Source of the DNA: Amycolatopsis pretoriensis
Lineage (GTDB): Bacteria; Actinomycetota; Actinomycetes; Mycobacteriales; Pseudonocardiaceae
Assembly (NCBI RefSeq): GCF_900107925.1
Contig: NZ_FNUJ01000001.1
Span: 1-64,000, forward strand
Reading direction: 5' to 3'
DNA length: 64,000 bases
Of the stretch, positions 15,357-23,424 are shown piece by piece (within the stretch, counting starts at the first letter, position 1; the number at the start of each line of letters is the position of its first letter). A model generated the notes under the pieces. The model was not told the origin of the DNA, did no database searches, and saw nothing but the letters and a program-made list of their open reading frames with translations. Both the position numbers and the translations under genes were made by a program.

Positions 15357-16316
15357 ATGTCACCAGAATCGCGTATGCGCACCCGGCAACTCCTGCTCGC
15401 TCCCGTGATCGCGCTCGTGGCCGCGTTCGCCGTCTGCCCGGCGGCAGCGGCGGCCAGCGAACCCCGGCTGCTGATCAACCAGGACTTCCCCGACCCGGAC
15501 GTCGTGAAGACGCCGGGCGGCTACTTCGCGTTCTCGACGAGCACCGGCTCGGGCCGGGTCCCGGTGGCGACGGCGACGGCGCCGGAAGGGCCGTGGCGCG
15601 TCACCGGCGACGCGCTCGGCGCGGTCCCCGCGTGGGCCAAACCGGACGGCGGGTTCTGGGCGCCGGACGTCACCCAGCTGCCGGACGGCACCTTCGTCCT
15701 GTACTTCTCGGCGGCGAAGACGGCGGGCGGCGAGATGTGCCTCGGTGCGGCGACCGCGGCCAAGGCGGCGGGCCCCTACACCCCGGCCGGTGACCAGCCG
15801 CTGGTCTGCGTGCCGGAGGACCACGGCGACATCGACCCGCAGACGTTCCTCGACGCGGACGGAACCCGTTACCTGCTCTACAAGGCCGACGGCGCCGCGA
15901 CCGGCGTGCCGGCCGCGATCTGGCTGCAGAAGCTCGGGGCCGACGGGCGCACGCTCACCGGTGCGCGCACCGAGTTGCTGCGCGCGGACCTGAACGCGGA
16001 GAAGGCGGTCGTCGAAGCACCGTCGGTGGTGAAGACCGCGAACCGCTTCTTGCTGTTCTATTCGGCGGACACGTTCCAGAGTTCGGGCTACCACACGTGT
16101 TACGCGTCGGCGCCGACGGTGACCGGCCCGTTCGTGAAGGCGGACGCCCAGTTCCTGTCGACGGAACTGCTCGGCGCCAAGGTGGACGCCCCGGGCGGCG
16201 CCGACGTCGTGGACGGCCACATCTACTTCCACGGCTGGCTCGGCGGCGCGCGCACGGCGAGGGGGATGTACGAACTGCCGATTTCGTTCCCGGGCGATGT
16301 GCCGCAGCTGGGCTGA
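15357..16316 (+). CDS. Secreted glycoside hydrolase family 43-like protein
   Basis: A 319-residue precursor with signal peptide MRTRQLLLAPVIALVAAFAV and Ala-rich cleavage site. A five-bladed beta-propeller pattern follows: the catalytic-base motif NQDFPDPDVV near residue 41, FWAPDV, DIDPQTFLDADG, and the likely acid in VVEAPSVV. GH43 enzymes cleave arabinose- or xylose-containing polysaccharides, so plant cell-wall material is a probable substrate. Two starts are possible, ATG 15357 and ATG 15375; the second begins the signal peptide directly, but neither has a strong ribosome site. Confidence 0.85.
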   Translation: MSPESRMRTRQLLLAPVIALVAAFAVCPAAAAASEPRLLINQDFPDPDVVKTPGGYFAFSTSTGSGRVPVATATAPEGPWRVTGDALGAVPAWAKPDGGFWAPDVTQLPDGTFVLYFSAAKTAGGEMCLGAATAAKAAGPYTPAGDQPLVCVPEDHGDIDPQTFLDADGTRYLLYKADGAATGVPAAIWLQKLGADGRTLTGARTELLRADLNAEKAVVEAPSVVKTANRFLLFYSADTFQSSGYHTCYASAPTVTGPFVKADAQFLSTELLGAKVDAPGGADVVDGHIYFHGWLGGARTARGMYELPISFPGDVPQLG

Positions 16317-16399
16317 GCTGTCACTCACACGGGTAGCGGTCCGGTTGGGCCGCGCGTGGCCGGTTATCCGAGGCGGGAGCGTGGAAAGGGAGGACCGTC

Positions 16400-17686
16400 A
16401 TGACGGTGTTTTGGGGTCTGATCGGGTTGCTCGGCCTGCTGGGGTGCGTGGGGTTGCTGCGAAGCCGCACGGTGCCGACGGAGACCGACCCGCTGGCCCG
16501 CTACCCGGAGGCGCAGGAACCGGCGCGGCCGAACGCCGATGCCGCGCACACGCCGCTGATGACGCCGGTCGTGACGCCGGAGATGCTCGGGTCGGAGCAG
16601 CCGCTGAACCAGGTCCGGGCGCAGCGGCCGGTCGAGTCGCCGGCTCGGGGGCAGGAGGTGCGGGCTGCGCCTCAGCCTGCGGCCGAAGGTCAGCCTCAGG
16701 TTCGTGCCGAGCCGGTGCCTGATTCCGTGTCGCAGGGCCAGGTCCGGGGGCAGGGGGAAGTGCGGGCGGAAGCTCAGCCTGAGGTCCGTGCCGCCTCGCT
16801 GCCCGATTCCGCGCCGCAGAGCCAAACCCGGGCTGAAGGGGAGGTGCGGACGGAAACGCAGCCTCCGGTCCGTGCCGAGCAGCTGCCCGAATCTGCGCCG
16901 CAGAGCCAGCTCCGGGATCAGGGGGAGGTGCGGGCGGAAGCTCAGCGTGAGGTTCGTGCCGAGCGGCTGCCCGAATCTGCGCCGCAGAGCTGGCTCCGGG
17001 ATCAGGGGGAGGTGCGGGCGGAGGCTCAGCGTGAGGTTCGTGCCGAGCGGCTGCCCGAATCTGCGCCGCAGAGCTGGCTCCGGGATCAGGGGGAGGTGCG
17101 GGCGGAGGCTCAGCCTGAGGTCCGTGCCGAGCCGCTGCGCGAATCCGCGCCGCAGAGCCAGATCCGGGCTGAAGGGGAGGTGCGGGCGGAAACCCAGCCT
17201 CCGGTCCGTGCCGAGCCGCTGCGCGAATCCGCGCCGCAGAGCCAGATCCGGGCTGAAGGGAAGGTGCGGGCGGAAACCCAGCCTCAGGTCCGTGCCGAGC
17301 CGCGACCCGAACCCGCGCCGCAGAGCCGGCTCCAGCCTCGAAGGGAGGCGCAGCCCGCCGCCGAAACCCAGCCTCGCACCGAGCCGCAGGCCGCACCCGA
17401 ACTCCCGCGACAGCCCCTTCGTGCTCAGGCGCCCGTCGCCGCGCGATCGGCGGCCGCGCCGGCCCGTGGCGCCGAACCGCGGCCCGTCGAAGCCCCACCC
17501 GTCGAGCCGCGCCCGGAAGCCTCGGCGAGCGAGTCGGGAACCATCGCCGGCGAAATCCCCGCGCCGCGAACCCAGTCCGTCGAGGAAACCCCGACCGAGA
17601 AACCGCCGCCGGGCAAGACCACCGGCGGCCGCAAAGGCGTGCAGGGCCTCCTGCACCAAGCCAAGCGCATCCTCAACCGGCACTAG
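16400..17686 (+). CDS. WGxxGxxG-helix protein with 28-residue repeats
   Basis: 428 residues. The N-terminus WGLIGLLGLLGCVGLLRSR (5-23) is the same hydrophobic helix plus basic stop as in the protein at 11782, here used as the N-terminal anchor. A long charged region follows, built of about eight repeats of 28 residues around SAPQSQIRAEGEVRAE and QPxVRAEPLxE, highly enriched in Glu, Arg, Gln and Ala and predicted to form helix or coiled coil. The end is Lys/Arg-rich (GLLHQAKRILNRH). GGGAGGA precedes the ATG. A stalk or scaffold is plausible; no enzyme motif is present. Confidence 0.7.
   Translation: MTVFWGLIGLLGLLGCVGLLRSRTVPTETDPLARYPEAQEPARPNADAAHTPLMTPVVTPEMLGSEQPLNQVRAQRPVESPARGQEVRAAPQPAAEGQPQVRAEPVPDSVSQGQVRGQGEVRAEAQPEVRAASLPDSAPQSQTRAEGEVRTETQPPVRAEQLPESAPQSQLRDQGEVRAEAQREVRAERLPESAPQSWLRDQGEVRAEAQREVRAERLPESAPQSWLRDQGEVRAEAQPEVRAEPLRESAPQSQIRAEGEVRAETQPPVRAEPLRESAPQSQIRAEGKVRAETQPQVRAEPRPEPAPQSRLQPRREAQPAAETQPRTEPQAAPELPRQPLRAQAPVAARSAAAPARGAEPRPVEAPPVEPRPEASASESGTIAGEIPAPRTQSVEETPTEKPPPGKTTGGRKGVQGLLHQAKRILNRH
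16680..17335. repeat. 84-bp coding tandem repeats
   Basis: Imperfect units of 84 bp (28 codons), for example GCCGCTGCGCGAATCCGCGC beginning at 17131 and again at 17215. Neighbouring copies around 16960-17130 are almost identical over more than 70 bp, pointing to recent unequal exchange. Confidence 0.85.
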
Positions 17687-19665
17687 GGCAGCGGCGCCCG
17701 GTCCTCGGCCAAACCGGCGAGCAGGTCACCGTGCTCGTCGATGCGGTCGAGGACCTCCTCCGCCGTGAACGTCAAGTGGTTCACGTGCCGGCACGCGCGG
17801 ACCTCGTCCCACGTCACCGGCGTCGACACCGTCGGATGATCGCGGCCGCGCAGTGAATACGGGGCGACCGTCGTCTTCGCCGGGTTGTTCTGGCTCCAGT
17901 CGATGAACACCCGGCCGCCGCGCTGCGCCTTGGCCATCACCGCGGTCACCTCGCCGGGCGTCTCCTTCGCGAGCTGCTGCGCGAGCCGCTTCGCGTACGC
18001 CGACGGCGCCGCCGGGTCGTCGGTCCGGATGCCGCAGTACAGCTGCATCCCCTTCGACCCCGACGTCTTCGCGAACGCGGTCAGGCCGTCGGCGGCCAGG
18101 ACGTCGTGCAGGCGTTCGGCGACGCGTGCGCAGTCGACGACCGTCGTGCCCGGGCCGGGGTCGAGGTCGAACACCAGGCGGTCGGGCGGCCGGCGCGTCG
18201 CGTCCGGTTCGACCGTCCACTGGGGAACGTGCAGTTCGACGGCCGCCATGTTCGCCGACCAGACCAGCGCCGGGAGGTCGTCGAGGAGCGGGTAGTCGAT
18301 CGTGTCGCCGCTGCCGCGCGAACCCGTGCTCGGCAGCCGGACCGTGCGCAACCACGGCGGCGCGCCGTTCGGGACGTTCTTCTCGAACCACTTCTCGCCG
18401 GCAACCCCGTTGGGGTAGCGGATGAACGTCACCGGGCGGCCGGCGAGGTGCGGCAGCAGGACCGGCGCGATCCGCGAGTAGTAGTTGATCACCTCGCCCT
18501 TGGTGAAGCCGTCCGCCGGGTACAACACTTTGTCCAAATTGGACAAGGTGAGCCGCCGGTTTCCGGCCTGCACGGTGATCCGCTGGCCGGCCGGTTCGGG
18601 AGGCGGGGGTGGAGCGGCGGCGGGTTCCGTCGCGCGCGGGGCGACGACGTCGGCCGGCTCCTTGTCGGCCCGCAGGCCGCGCCAGGCGGTGTGGCGGACG
18701 CGGCCGCCGCGCGTGAACTGGCGGTAGACGATCTCCCCGACCAGCCGCGGCTCGACCCAGCGCGCGCGGACGGTGTCTTCGCGCGGCGGTGTCGTCGCGA
18801 ACGGGTGCGTGCGGCGTTCGAGCGGCTGCAGCTGCGCCATCAGGTCGGCGCGGGTGGCCTGGCTGAAGCCGGTGCCGACGTCACCGATGTAGACGAGGTC
18901 GCCGGTGCCGGGGTCGTGCGCGCCGAGCAGGAGGCCGCCGAGCGTGCCGGTGAAGCTGCGCTGGCCGGGGCGCCAGCCGCAGACTATGACCTCCTGAGTG
19001 CGGATCAGCGGGTGCTTCAGCCAGGAATCCGGCCGCTGCCCGGGAACGTAGGCGGAGCCGCGCAGCTTCGCGACCACACCCTCGTAGCCGGCCGACGCGG
19101 CGTGGGCCAGGAAGTCCGCCGGCGTGCGGCGGTCGGCGGCGAGCTCGTCGAAGGTGACCGCGCGGACCACCGAGACGCGGTACGGATCGGGCATCGGCAG
19201 GCCGGCCAGCAGGCCGCGGCGCTCGTCGTACGGCTCCTTCAGCAGGTCGCGGTCGCCGAGCCGCAGCAGGTCGAAGGCGAGGAACCGGACCGCGACGTCG
19301 TCGAACGGCCGTCCCTTCGGTCCGCTCTGGTGCCGGACCCAGCGGCCGCGGCGTTCCTGCATGAGCTCGAAGTCGATCCGGCCGTCTTCGCCGTAGACCA
19401 CGACCTCGCCGTCGAGGTAGGCGGCCCGGCCGTCGAGCGCGGGGGCGAGCACCCCGGCGAGCTCGGCGAACTCGGCGGTGAAGTCGATGTTGTTGCGGCT
19501 GGTGAGGACGGTGGTGCCGTCCGGGGCGATCCGCATGGCGGCGCGGTAGCCGTCCAGTTTGTACTCGTACGCCCACTCGGCGCCGCTGCGCAGCCGGCCG
19601 CCGTCGGCCTTGGCCAGCATCGGCTCGACCCACGCGGGGACGCCGGGTGCGTCGTGACCAGCCAT
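17683..19665 (-). CDS. ligD: LigD-type ATP-dependent DNA ligase/polymerase (NHEJ)
   Basis: 660 residues. The N-terminal half is an ATP-dependent ligase with adenylation motif EYKLDGYR (Lys36), followed by its OB domain. The C-terminal half, from about residue 365, is a LigD primase-polymerase domain with SNLDKVLYP, the metal-binding VFDLDPGPG and KTSGSKGMQLY. Such proteins act with Ku in non-homologous end joining. The 3'-phosphoesterase domain is absent, and the order is LIG-POL rather than the mycobacterial POL-PE-LIG. No Ku gene lies in the window. The stop overlaps that of the convergent repeat-protein gene by 4 bp. Confidence 0.92.
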   Translation of the reverse strand: MAGHDAPGVPAWVEPMLAKADGGRLRSGAEWAYEYKLDGYRAAMRIAPDGTTVLTSRNNIDFTAEFAELAGVLAPALDGRAAYLDGEVVVYGEDGRIDFELMQERRGRWVRHQSGPKGRPFDDVAVRFLAFDLLRLGDRDLLKEPYDERRGLLAGLPMPDPYRVSVVRAVTFDELAADRRTPADFLAHAASAGYEGVVAKLRGSAYVPGQRPDSWLKHPLIRTQEVIVCGWRPGQRSFTGTLGGLLLGAHDPGTGDLVYIGDVGTGFSQATRADLMAQLQPLERRTHPFATTPPREDTVRARWVEPRLVGEIVYRQFTRGGRVRHTAWRGLRADKEPADVVAPRATEPAAAPPPPPEPAGQRITVQAGNRRLTLSNLDKVLYPADGFTKGEVINYYSRIAPVLLPHLAGRPVTFIRYPNGVAGEKWFEKNVPNGAPPWLRTVRLPSTGSRGSGDTIDYPLLDDLPALVWSANMAAVELHVPQWTVEPDATRRPPDRLVFDLDPGPGTTVVDCARVAERLHDVLAADGLTAFAKTSGSKGMQLYCGIRTDDPAAPSAYAKRLAQQLAKETPGEVTAVMAKAQRGGRVFIDWSQNNPAKTTVAPYSLRGRDHPTVSTPVTWDEVRACRHVNHLTFTAEEVLDRIDEHGDLLAGLAEDRAPLP

Positions 19666-19737
19666 GCCGAACCTCCGTGTGTGCCTCCCGAAGGTAACCC
19701 GTTCGGCCTAGCCTCGCTGGGTTTGTGCAGGTGAAAG

Positions 19738-21222
19738 CTACCGGAACGCTTGTTCCCACTCCGGGGCGAGCGGTGTGGCCGCCCAGCACGCGGCGAGCAT
19801 GTCATAGCCGCGGTGGACGAGTTCGGCGTGCGCCGGCCAGTGCCGGCGCGTCCAGGCGAGGTCGTTGTGGGCCGAGTCGACCGCCGCGCGCGTCGTGCCT
19901 TCGAGCTCGAACTGCAGGTCGCGGCGGAGTTCCATCGCCGACGGGCCGGCCGCGAGCAGGGCCAGCGCGGCGGCGCGGACGCGGGCTTCGGTCCAGCCGA
20001 ACGTCGTGCGGTGGGCGTTCGGGGCGAGCAGGTACTGGGCGAGCACCGCGAGGGCGACGCCGATCAGCGTCTCCACCAGGCGGTCGCGGACGACGGGGCC
20101 GATCGAGCCGGCCGCCGCGGCGCCGCCGGCCAGCAGGGCGACCGGCGTGATGAAGACGACGGCGACCGCGTAGTTGCGCGGGACGAACAGTTCGATGCAG
20201 AACTGCAGCACCGCGACGGCGGCGACCAGCGCGATCCCGGTGGGAGCGAGCAGGGAGAGCGCGGCGAAGAGGCCCAGGCCGACGGCGGTTCCGGCGAAGC
20301 GCTGCAGGCCTCGCACGTTCGCGTGGAGGCGATCGGTGCCCTGCTGCAGGACGACGAGCGCGCTGAGGACCGCCCAGTGCGGGCGGTCCAGGCCCAGCGC
20401 CGCGCTGAGGGTTCCGGCGATCACGCAGGTGGCACCGACGCGCAGGGCGGTCACCGTGGCGTGGGAACGGAGGGACGCCGACCGTCGCAGCCGGTAACCG
20501 ACGCTGGGGCGGGGCAGGGGCAGGGCCGCGGTTTCCTCGTCGGTCGCGGCGGTGAAGCGCCGGTGGGCGGCGATGAGCGTCGTGGCGAGTTCGGAGCCGG
20601 GGCCGTGGCCGGCGTCGTGGACGGCGTTCCAGGCGGCCGAGATGGCCGACGCGGCGGCGTGCCGGGTGGGCGTCCCGGTTTCGAGGAAGGTATCGACGGC
20701 TTTGACGGCCTTGCCGACGGCGGTGCGTTCGGGCTTGTGCCGGTCGGCGAGGGCGCCGGCCATGGACACGACGACGGAGGACGCGCCGCCGAGCGCGGTG
20801 CAGAGGAGCAGGGAGAGCGGCGCGGCGCCGGCTTCGGTGGCGATGAGCGCACCACCGCAGACGAGGGCGAAGAAGAGGGCGCCGGGCGGGCCGAGCCGCA
20901 GGGCATCGACGGCGTAGACGGCGAGGACGGCGACCGCGGTGACGACGATGACGACGCCGGCTTTGGTGCCGGCTTCGGTGCCGACGGCGGTCCCGAGCCC
21001 GGCGGCGAGCAGGAGAGTGGCGGCGGCGGTGAGGACCACACGGGCGCGGACGCGGTAGGGGCGGCCTTCGCCGTAGAGAACGGCGAAGGCGCCGAAGGTG
21101 ACGAAGAGGGCTTCGGTGGGGTGTCCGGTGAGGACGACGATGGCGCCGGCGAGGAGGACGACAGTCGCGGCCCGCAGCCCGGCGCTCCACCGCCGGCCGG
21201 CAGCGGGGAGCGCGAAGAGCAA
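19738..21222 (-). CDS. FUSC-family membrane transporter
   Basis: A 494-residue membrane protein made of two hydrophobic bundles separated by a cytoplasmic helical region. The second bundle shows RVGATCVIAGTLSAALGLDRPHWAVLSALVVLQQGTDR, split here into RPHWAVLSALVVLQQ and its flanks, which is the signature half of fusaric-acid-resistance-like and aromatic-acid efflux proteins. The N-terminal bundle begins directly after the proposed TTG start at 21222. No ATG or GTG occurs in frame upstream, so the start codon is unusual. The exported substrate is unknown. Confidence 0.8.
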   Translation of the reverse strand: MLFALPAAGRRWSAGLRAATVVLLAGAIVVLTGHPTEALFVTFGAFAVLYGEGRPYRVRARVVLTAAATLLLAAGLGTAVGTEAGTKAGVVIVVTAVAVLAVYAVDALRLGPPGALFFALVCGGALIATEAGAAPLSLLLCTALGGASSVVVSMAGALADRHKPERTAVGKAVKAVDTFLETGTPTRHAAASAISAAWNAVHDAGHGPGSELATTLIAAHRRFTAATDEETAALPLPRPSVGYRLRRSASLRSHATVTALRVGATCVIAGTLSAALGLDRPHWAVLSALVVLQQGTDRLHANVRGLQRFAGTAVGLGLFAALSLLAPTGIALVAAVAVLQFCIELFVPRNYAVAVVFITPVALLAGGAAAAGSIGPVVRDRLVETLIGVALAVLAQYLLAPNAHRTTFGWTEARVRAAALALLAAGPSAMELRRDLQFELEGTTRAAVDSAHNDLAWTRRHWPAHAELVHRGYDMLAACWAATPLAPEWEQAFR

Positions 21223-21379
21223 GGCCCGGGGGCGGGCGATGCGGGGAAGCGGATCCTCGGACGCACGGCTGACATTCCAGCACGCGGGGTGGGGAGGGAT
21301 CGGGTGGACCGAGCGCTGGGGTGAGGTGCGTCGCTGCGCGGGTGGTGGGGGAGAGGTGGTTGCGAGCGGTGGCTCGGGT

Positions 21380-21905
21380 GGCGTGAGGTTGGCGGGCGGT
21401 GCGGGCCTCGGTGTGCGGGGTGCGGCGGGACCGAGGCGGCTGCAGCGGTGCGGAGGTGTCTAGGTGGCGTGAGTTTCGCGGCCGCTGCCGGCTTCGGCGC
21501 GCGATGCTGCGCGGGGGTGCCTCGTTCGTGGCGGGGTGGGGGGTGGCTTGGTTGGCGTGCGTTTGGCGGGTGCTGCGGGCTTCGGCGCGCGATGCCGCCG
21601 GGGTGGGCCGTGGCGGCGCGGGGGCTTCGTTCGCGGCGGGGTGGGTGCGGCGGCGGAGGGGAGGTCGCTGGAGTGGTGTGAGTTTGGCGGGCGCTGCAGG
21701 CTTCGGTGTGCGGGTGGCCGGTTGTGGTGGCGGGAGTGGCTTGGGTGGCGCGAGATTTGCGAGTGCTCAGGGCTCCGCGCGCGATGCCGCGGGGTGGGCG
21801 GTGGCGGCGCAAAGGTGCCTCGCTCGCCGCGAGGTAGGTGCGAGCGGAGGTGGCTCGGGTGGCGTGAGGTCGCCGGGCGCTGCGGGCCTCGGCGCGGAGG
21901 TGCGG
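21380..21905. repeat. Degenerate intergenic repeats between FUSC and TetR genes
   Basis: The 21223-21920 gap has no supportable gene. At least six imperfect copies of a block like GGCGTGAGTTTGGCGGGCGC followed by TGCGGGCTTCGGCGCGCGAT occur near 21380, 21467, 21555, 21673, 21747 and 21859, with uneven spacing (74-118 bp). Confidence 0.65.
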
Positions 21906-21920
21906 CGGGGCCGGACCCGC

Positions 21921-22478
21921 TCAGGCCGGAAAGAAGTCCTCGACCGCCCGCCGTAGCGTCGCTCGGACCGTTTCCGCGTCGTCCAGCTCGCCGCCGTGCA
22001 ACGCTCCGTCGCGCAGCAACACCAACACACGGGCCGCGTGGTTCGGCTCCGGGTGGCCCGCCTCCGCCGCGTCGGACCTCAACACCTCGAAGAACCACCT
22101 CCGGTGGTCCTCGATCACCCGGCGGACCTCACTCTCCGGGTCGGGGTACTCGGCCGCCGCGTTGAGGAACTGGCAGCCGCGGAAATCCTCTCCGCACGTT
22201 GCCTCTCCCACCACCGACAGCGCCGCCGCCAGCGCCTCGCGCGGGGGCTTGCCCGACCTCGCCGCGTCCACCGCCGCGCGGATCCGGCGGCTCGTCTCCG
22301 CCAGGTACGCCGCCACCAGGTCGTCCTTCGTGGGGTAGTGCCGGTAGAACGTCGCCCGCGTCACCGATGCCTCGGACACCAGGCGCTCCACCCCGACCGC
22401 GTGGATGCCCTCCGCGTAGAACAGCCGCGACGCGGTCGCCAGCAGCCGGTCCTTCGGGTGCACGTCGGCAGTCGTCAT
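21921..22478 (-). CDS. TetR-family transcriptional regulator
   Basis: 185 residues. The N-terminal helix-turn-helix covers about 10-55 (LLATASRLFYAEGIHAVGVE ... SVTRATFYRHYPTKDDL), and the C-terminal part is a ligand-binding helical domain containing two Cys (EATCGEDFRGCQF) that could be redox or ligand related. It is divergent from the alpha/beta hydrolase gene, with a matching operator in front of each gene, so it very likely represses both itself and the hydrolase. Confidence 0.9.
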   Translation of the reverse strand: MTTADVHPKDRLLATASRLFYAEGIHAVGVERLVSEASVTRATFYRHYPTKDDLVAAYLAETSRRIRAAVDAARSGKPPREALAAALSVVGEATCGEDFRGCQFLNAAAEYPDPESEVRRVIEDHRRWFFEVLRSDAAEAGHPEPNHAARVLVLLRDGALHGGELDDAETVRATLRRAVEDFFPA

Positions 22479-22495
22479 CCGGCCAGCATAGAGAA

Positions 22496-22509
22496 AGAAC
22501 AGTCGTTCT
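22496..22509. promoter_or_regulatory. TetR operator half of a divergent pair (site 1)
   Basis: AGAACAGTCGTTCT, an inverted repeat AGAAC-N4-GTTCT, lies 18 nt upstream of the TetR start codon. A second site sharing AGAxCxxTCGTTCT occurs in front of the divergent gene. Confidence 0.6.
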
Positions 22510-22570
22510 GCCAGATTGGCTACGTCACATTGTCACGCTGCCCGCGAACGGCCAGAGTATGGAGACAGAA

Positions 22571-22584
22571 AGACCGATCGTTCT
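22571..22584. promoter_or_regulatory. TetR operator (site 2)
   Basis: AGACCGATCGTTCT, 16 nt upstream of the hydrolase ATG, matches site 1 at 10 of 14 positions including the whole TCGTTCT half, so binding there would block the hydrolase promoter. Confidence 0.55.
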
Positions 22585-22600
22585 ACCTAAGGAGCCAGCC

Positions 22601-23299
22601 ATGAGCAAGCCCACCATCGTCCTGGTCCACGGCGCTTTCGCCGACTCGTCGAGCTGGACCGGCGTCGTCGCGAAGCTGCAGGAGCAGGGCTTCCCGGTCG
22701 TCGCGGTGGCGAACCCGCTGCGCGGCGTCGAATCCGACGCGGCGTACGTCGCGGACGTGGTCAAGGGCGTCGAAGGCCCCGTCGTCCTCGCCGGCCACTC
22801 CTACGGCGGCGCCCTGATCACCCGTTCCGCGACCGAGACGCCGAACGTCCGCGCCCTCGTCTACATCGCCGCGTTCCAGCCCGACGCGGGGGAGAGCGTC
22901 TTCGAGCTGTCCGGCCGCTACCCGGGCGCGAAGCTCGGCCCGGAGACCACGAACGTCCTGGTCCACAACGGCACGCCCGAACTGTCGATCAAGCCGGCGG
23001 ACTTCTCCGAGGTCTTCGCGGCCGACGTCCCGGCGGAGACGGCCGCGATCCTGGCCGTCACCCAGCGCCCGGTGGCCCAGCAGGCCCTGGCCGCGCCGTT
23101 CGAGGGCACCCCGGCCTGGTCGAAGCTCCCGTCGTGGACGCTCATCGCCAACCGGGACAACGCCATCCCCGCCGCGGCGCAGGAGTTCATGGCCGAGCGC
23201 GCGTCCTCGACCGTCCGGCGGATCGACGCTTCGCACGCCGTCGCGGTGTCGCAGCCCGGTGTCGTCGCCGAGGTGATCGCGGCGGCCGCCGCCGAGTGA
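22601..23299 (+). CDS. Alpha/beta hydrolase
   Basis: 232 residues starting MSKPTIVLVHGAFADSSSW at ATG 22601, with AAGGAG upstream. HGAFADSS forms the oxyanion loop, the nucleophile elbow is GHSYGG, and the catalytic His is in DASHAVAVSQP. This is the esterase/haloperoxidase-like subgroup often found under TetR control and induced by its own substrate. The natural substrate is unknown. A strong terminator follows at once, so the transcript is monocistronic. Confidence 0.88.
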   Translation: MSKPTIVLVHGAFADSSSWTGVVAKLQEQGFPVVAVANPLRGVESDAAYVADVVKGVEGPVVLAGHSYGGALITRSATETPNVRALVYIAAFQPDAGESVFELSGRYPGAKLGPETTNVLVHNGTPELSIKPADFSEVFAADVPAETAAILAVTQRPVAQQALAAPFEGTPAWSKLPSWTLIANRDNAIPAAAQEFMAERASSTVRRIDASHAVAVSQPGVVAEVIAAAAAE

Positions 23300-23305
23300 C
23301 CCGCC

Positions 23306-23335
23306 GTGCGGACCGGGCGCCGCCCCGGTCCGCAC
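23306..23335 (+). terminator. Intrinsic terminator
   Basis: GTGCGGACCGGG (23306-23317) pairs perfectly with CCCGGTCCGCAC (23324-23335), 7 nt after the hydrolase stop codon. Confidence 0.75.
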
Positions 23336-23337
23336 GC

Positions 23338-23424
23338 TCAGGCCGCTTCGATCCCGTGCGAAGCCAGTTCGGCCCGCAGCGGCCCGAGGAACTCCGAGTC
23401 CACCACCCGCCGCACCTCGGCAAT
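23338..23424 (-). pseudogene. Coding-like fragment in frame after the monooxygenase stop
   Basis: Directly after the TAG of the nitronate monooxygenase-like gene, the same frame continues 28 codons (EVRRVVDSEFLGPLRAELAS and flanks, ending GIEAA) with high GC in third positions, then TGA. It reads like the C-terminus of a protein. It may be the remnant of a deleted gene or a tiny separate ORF from a GTG at 23413. Confidence 0.3.

Noticed and set aside
18530..18546. Perfect 17-bp palindrome TTGTCCAA-A-TTGGACAA
   Set aside because: It lies inside the LigD polymerase domain and encodes the conserved SNLDK motif, so protein constraint explains it better than an operator.
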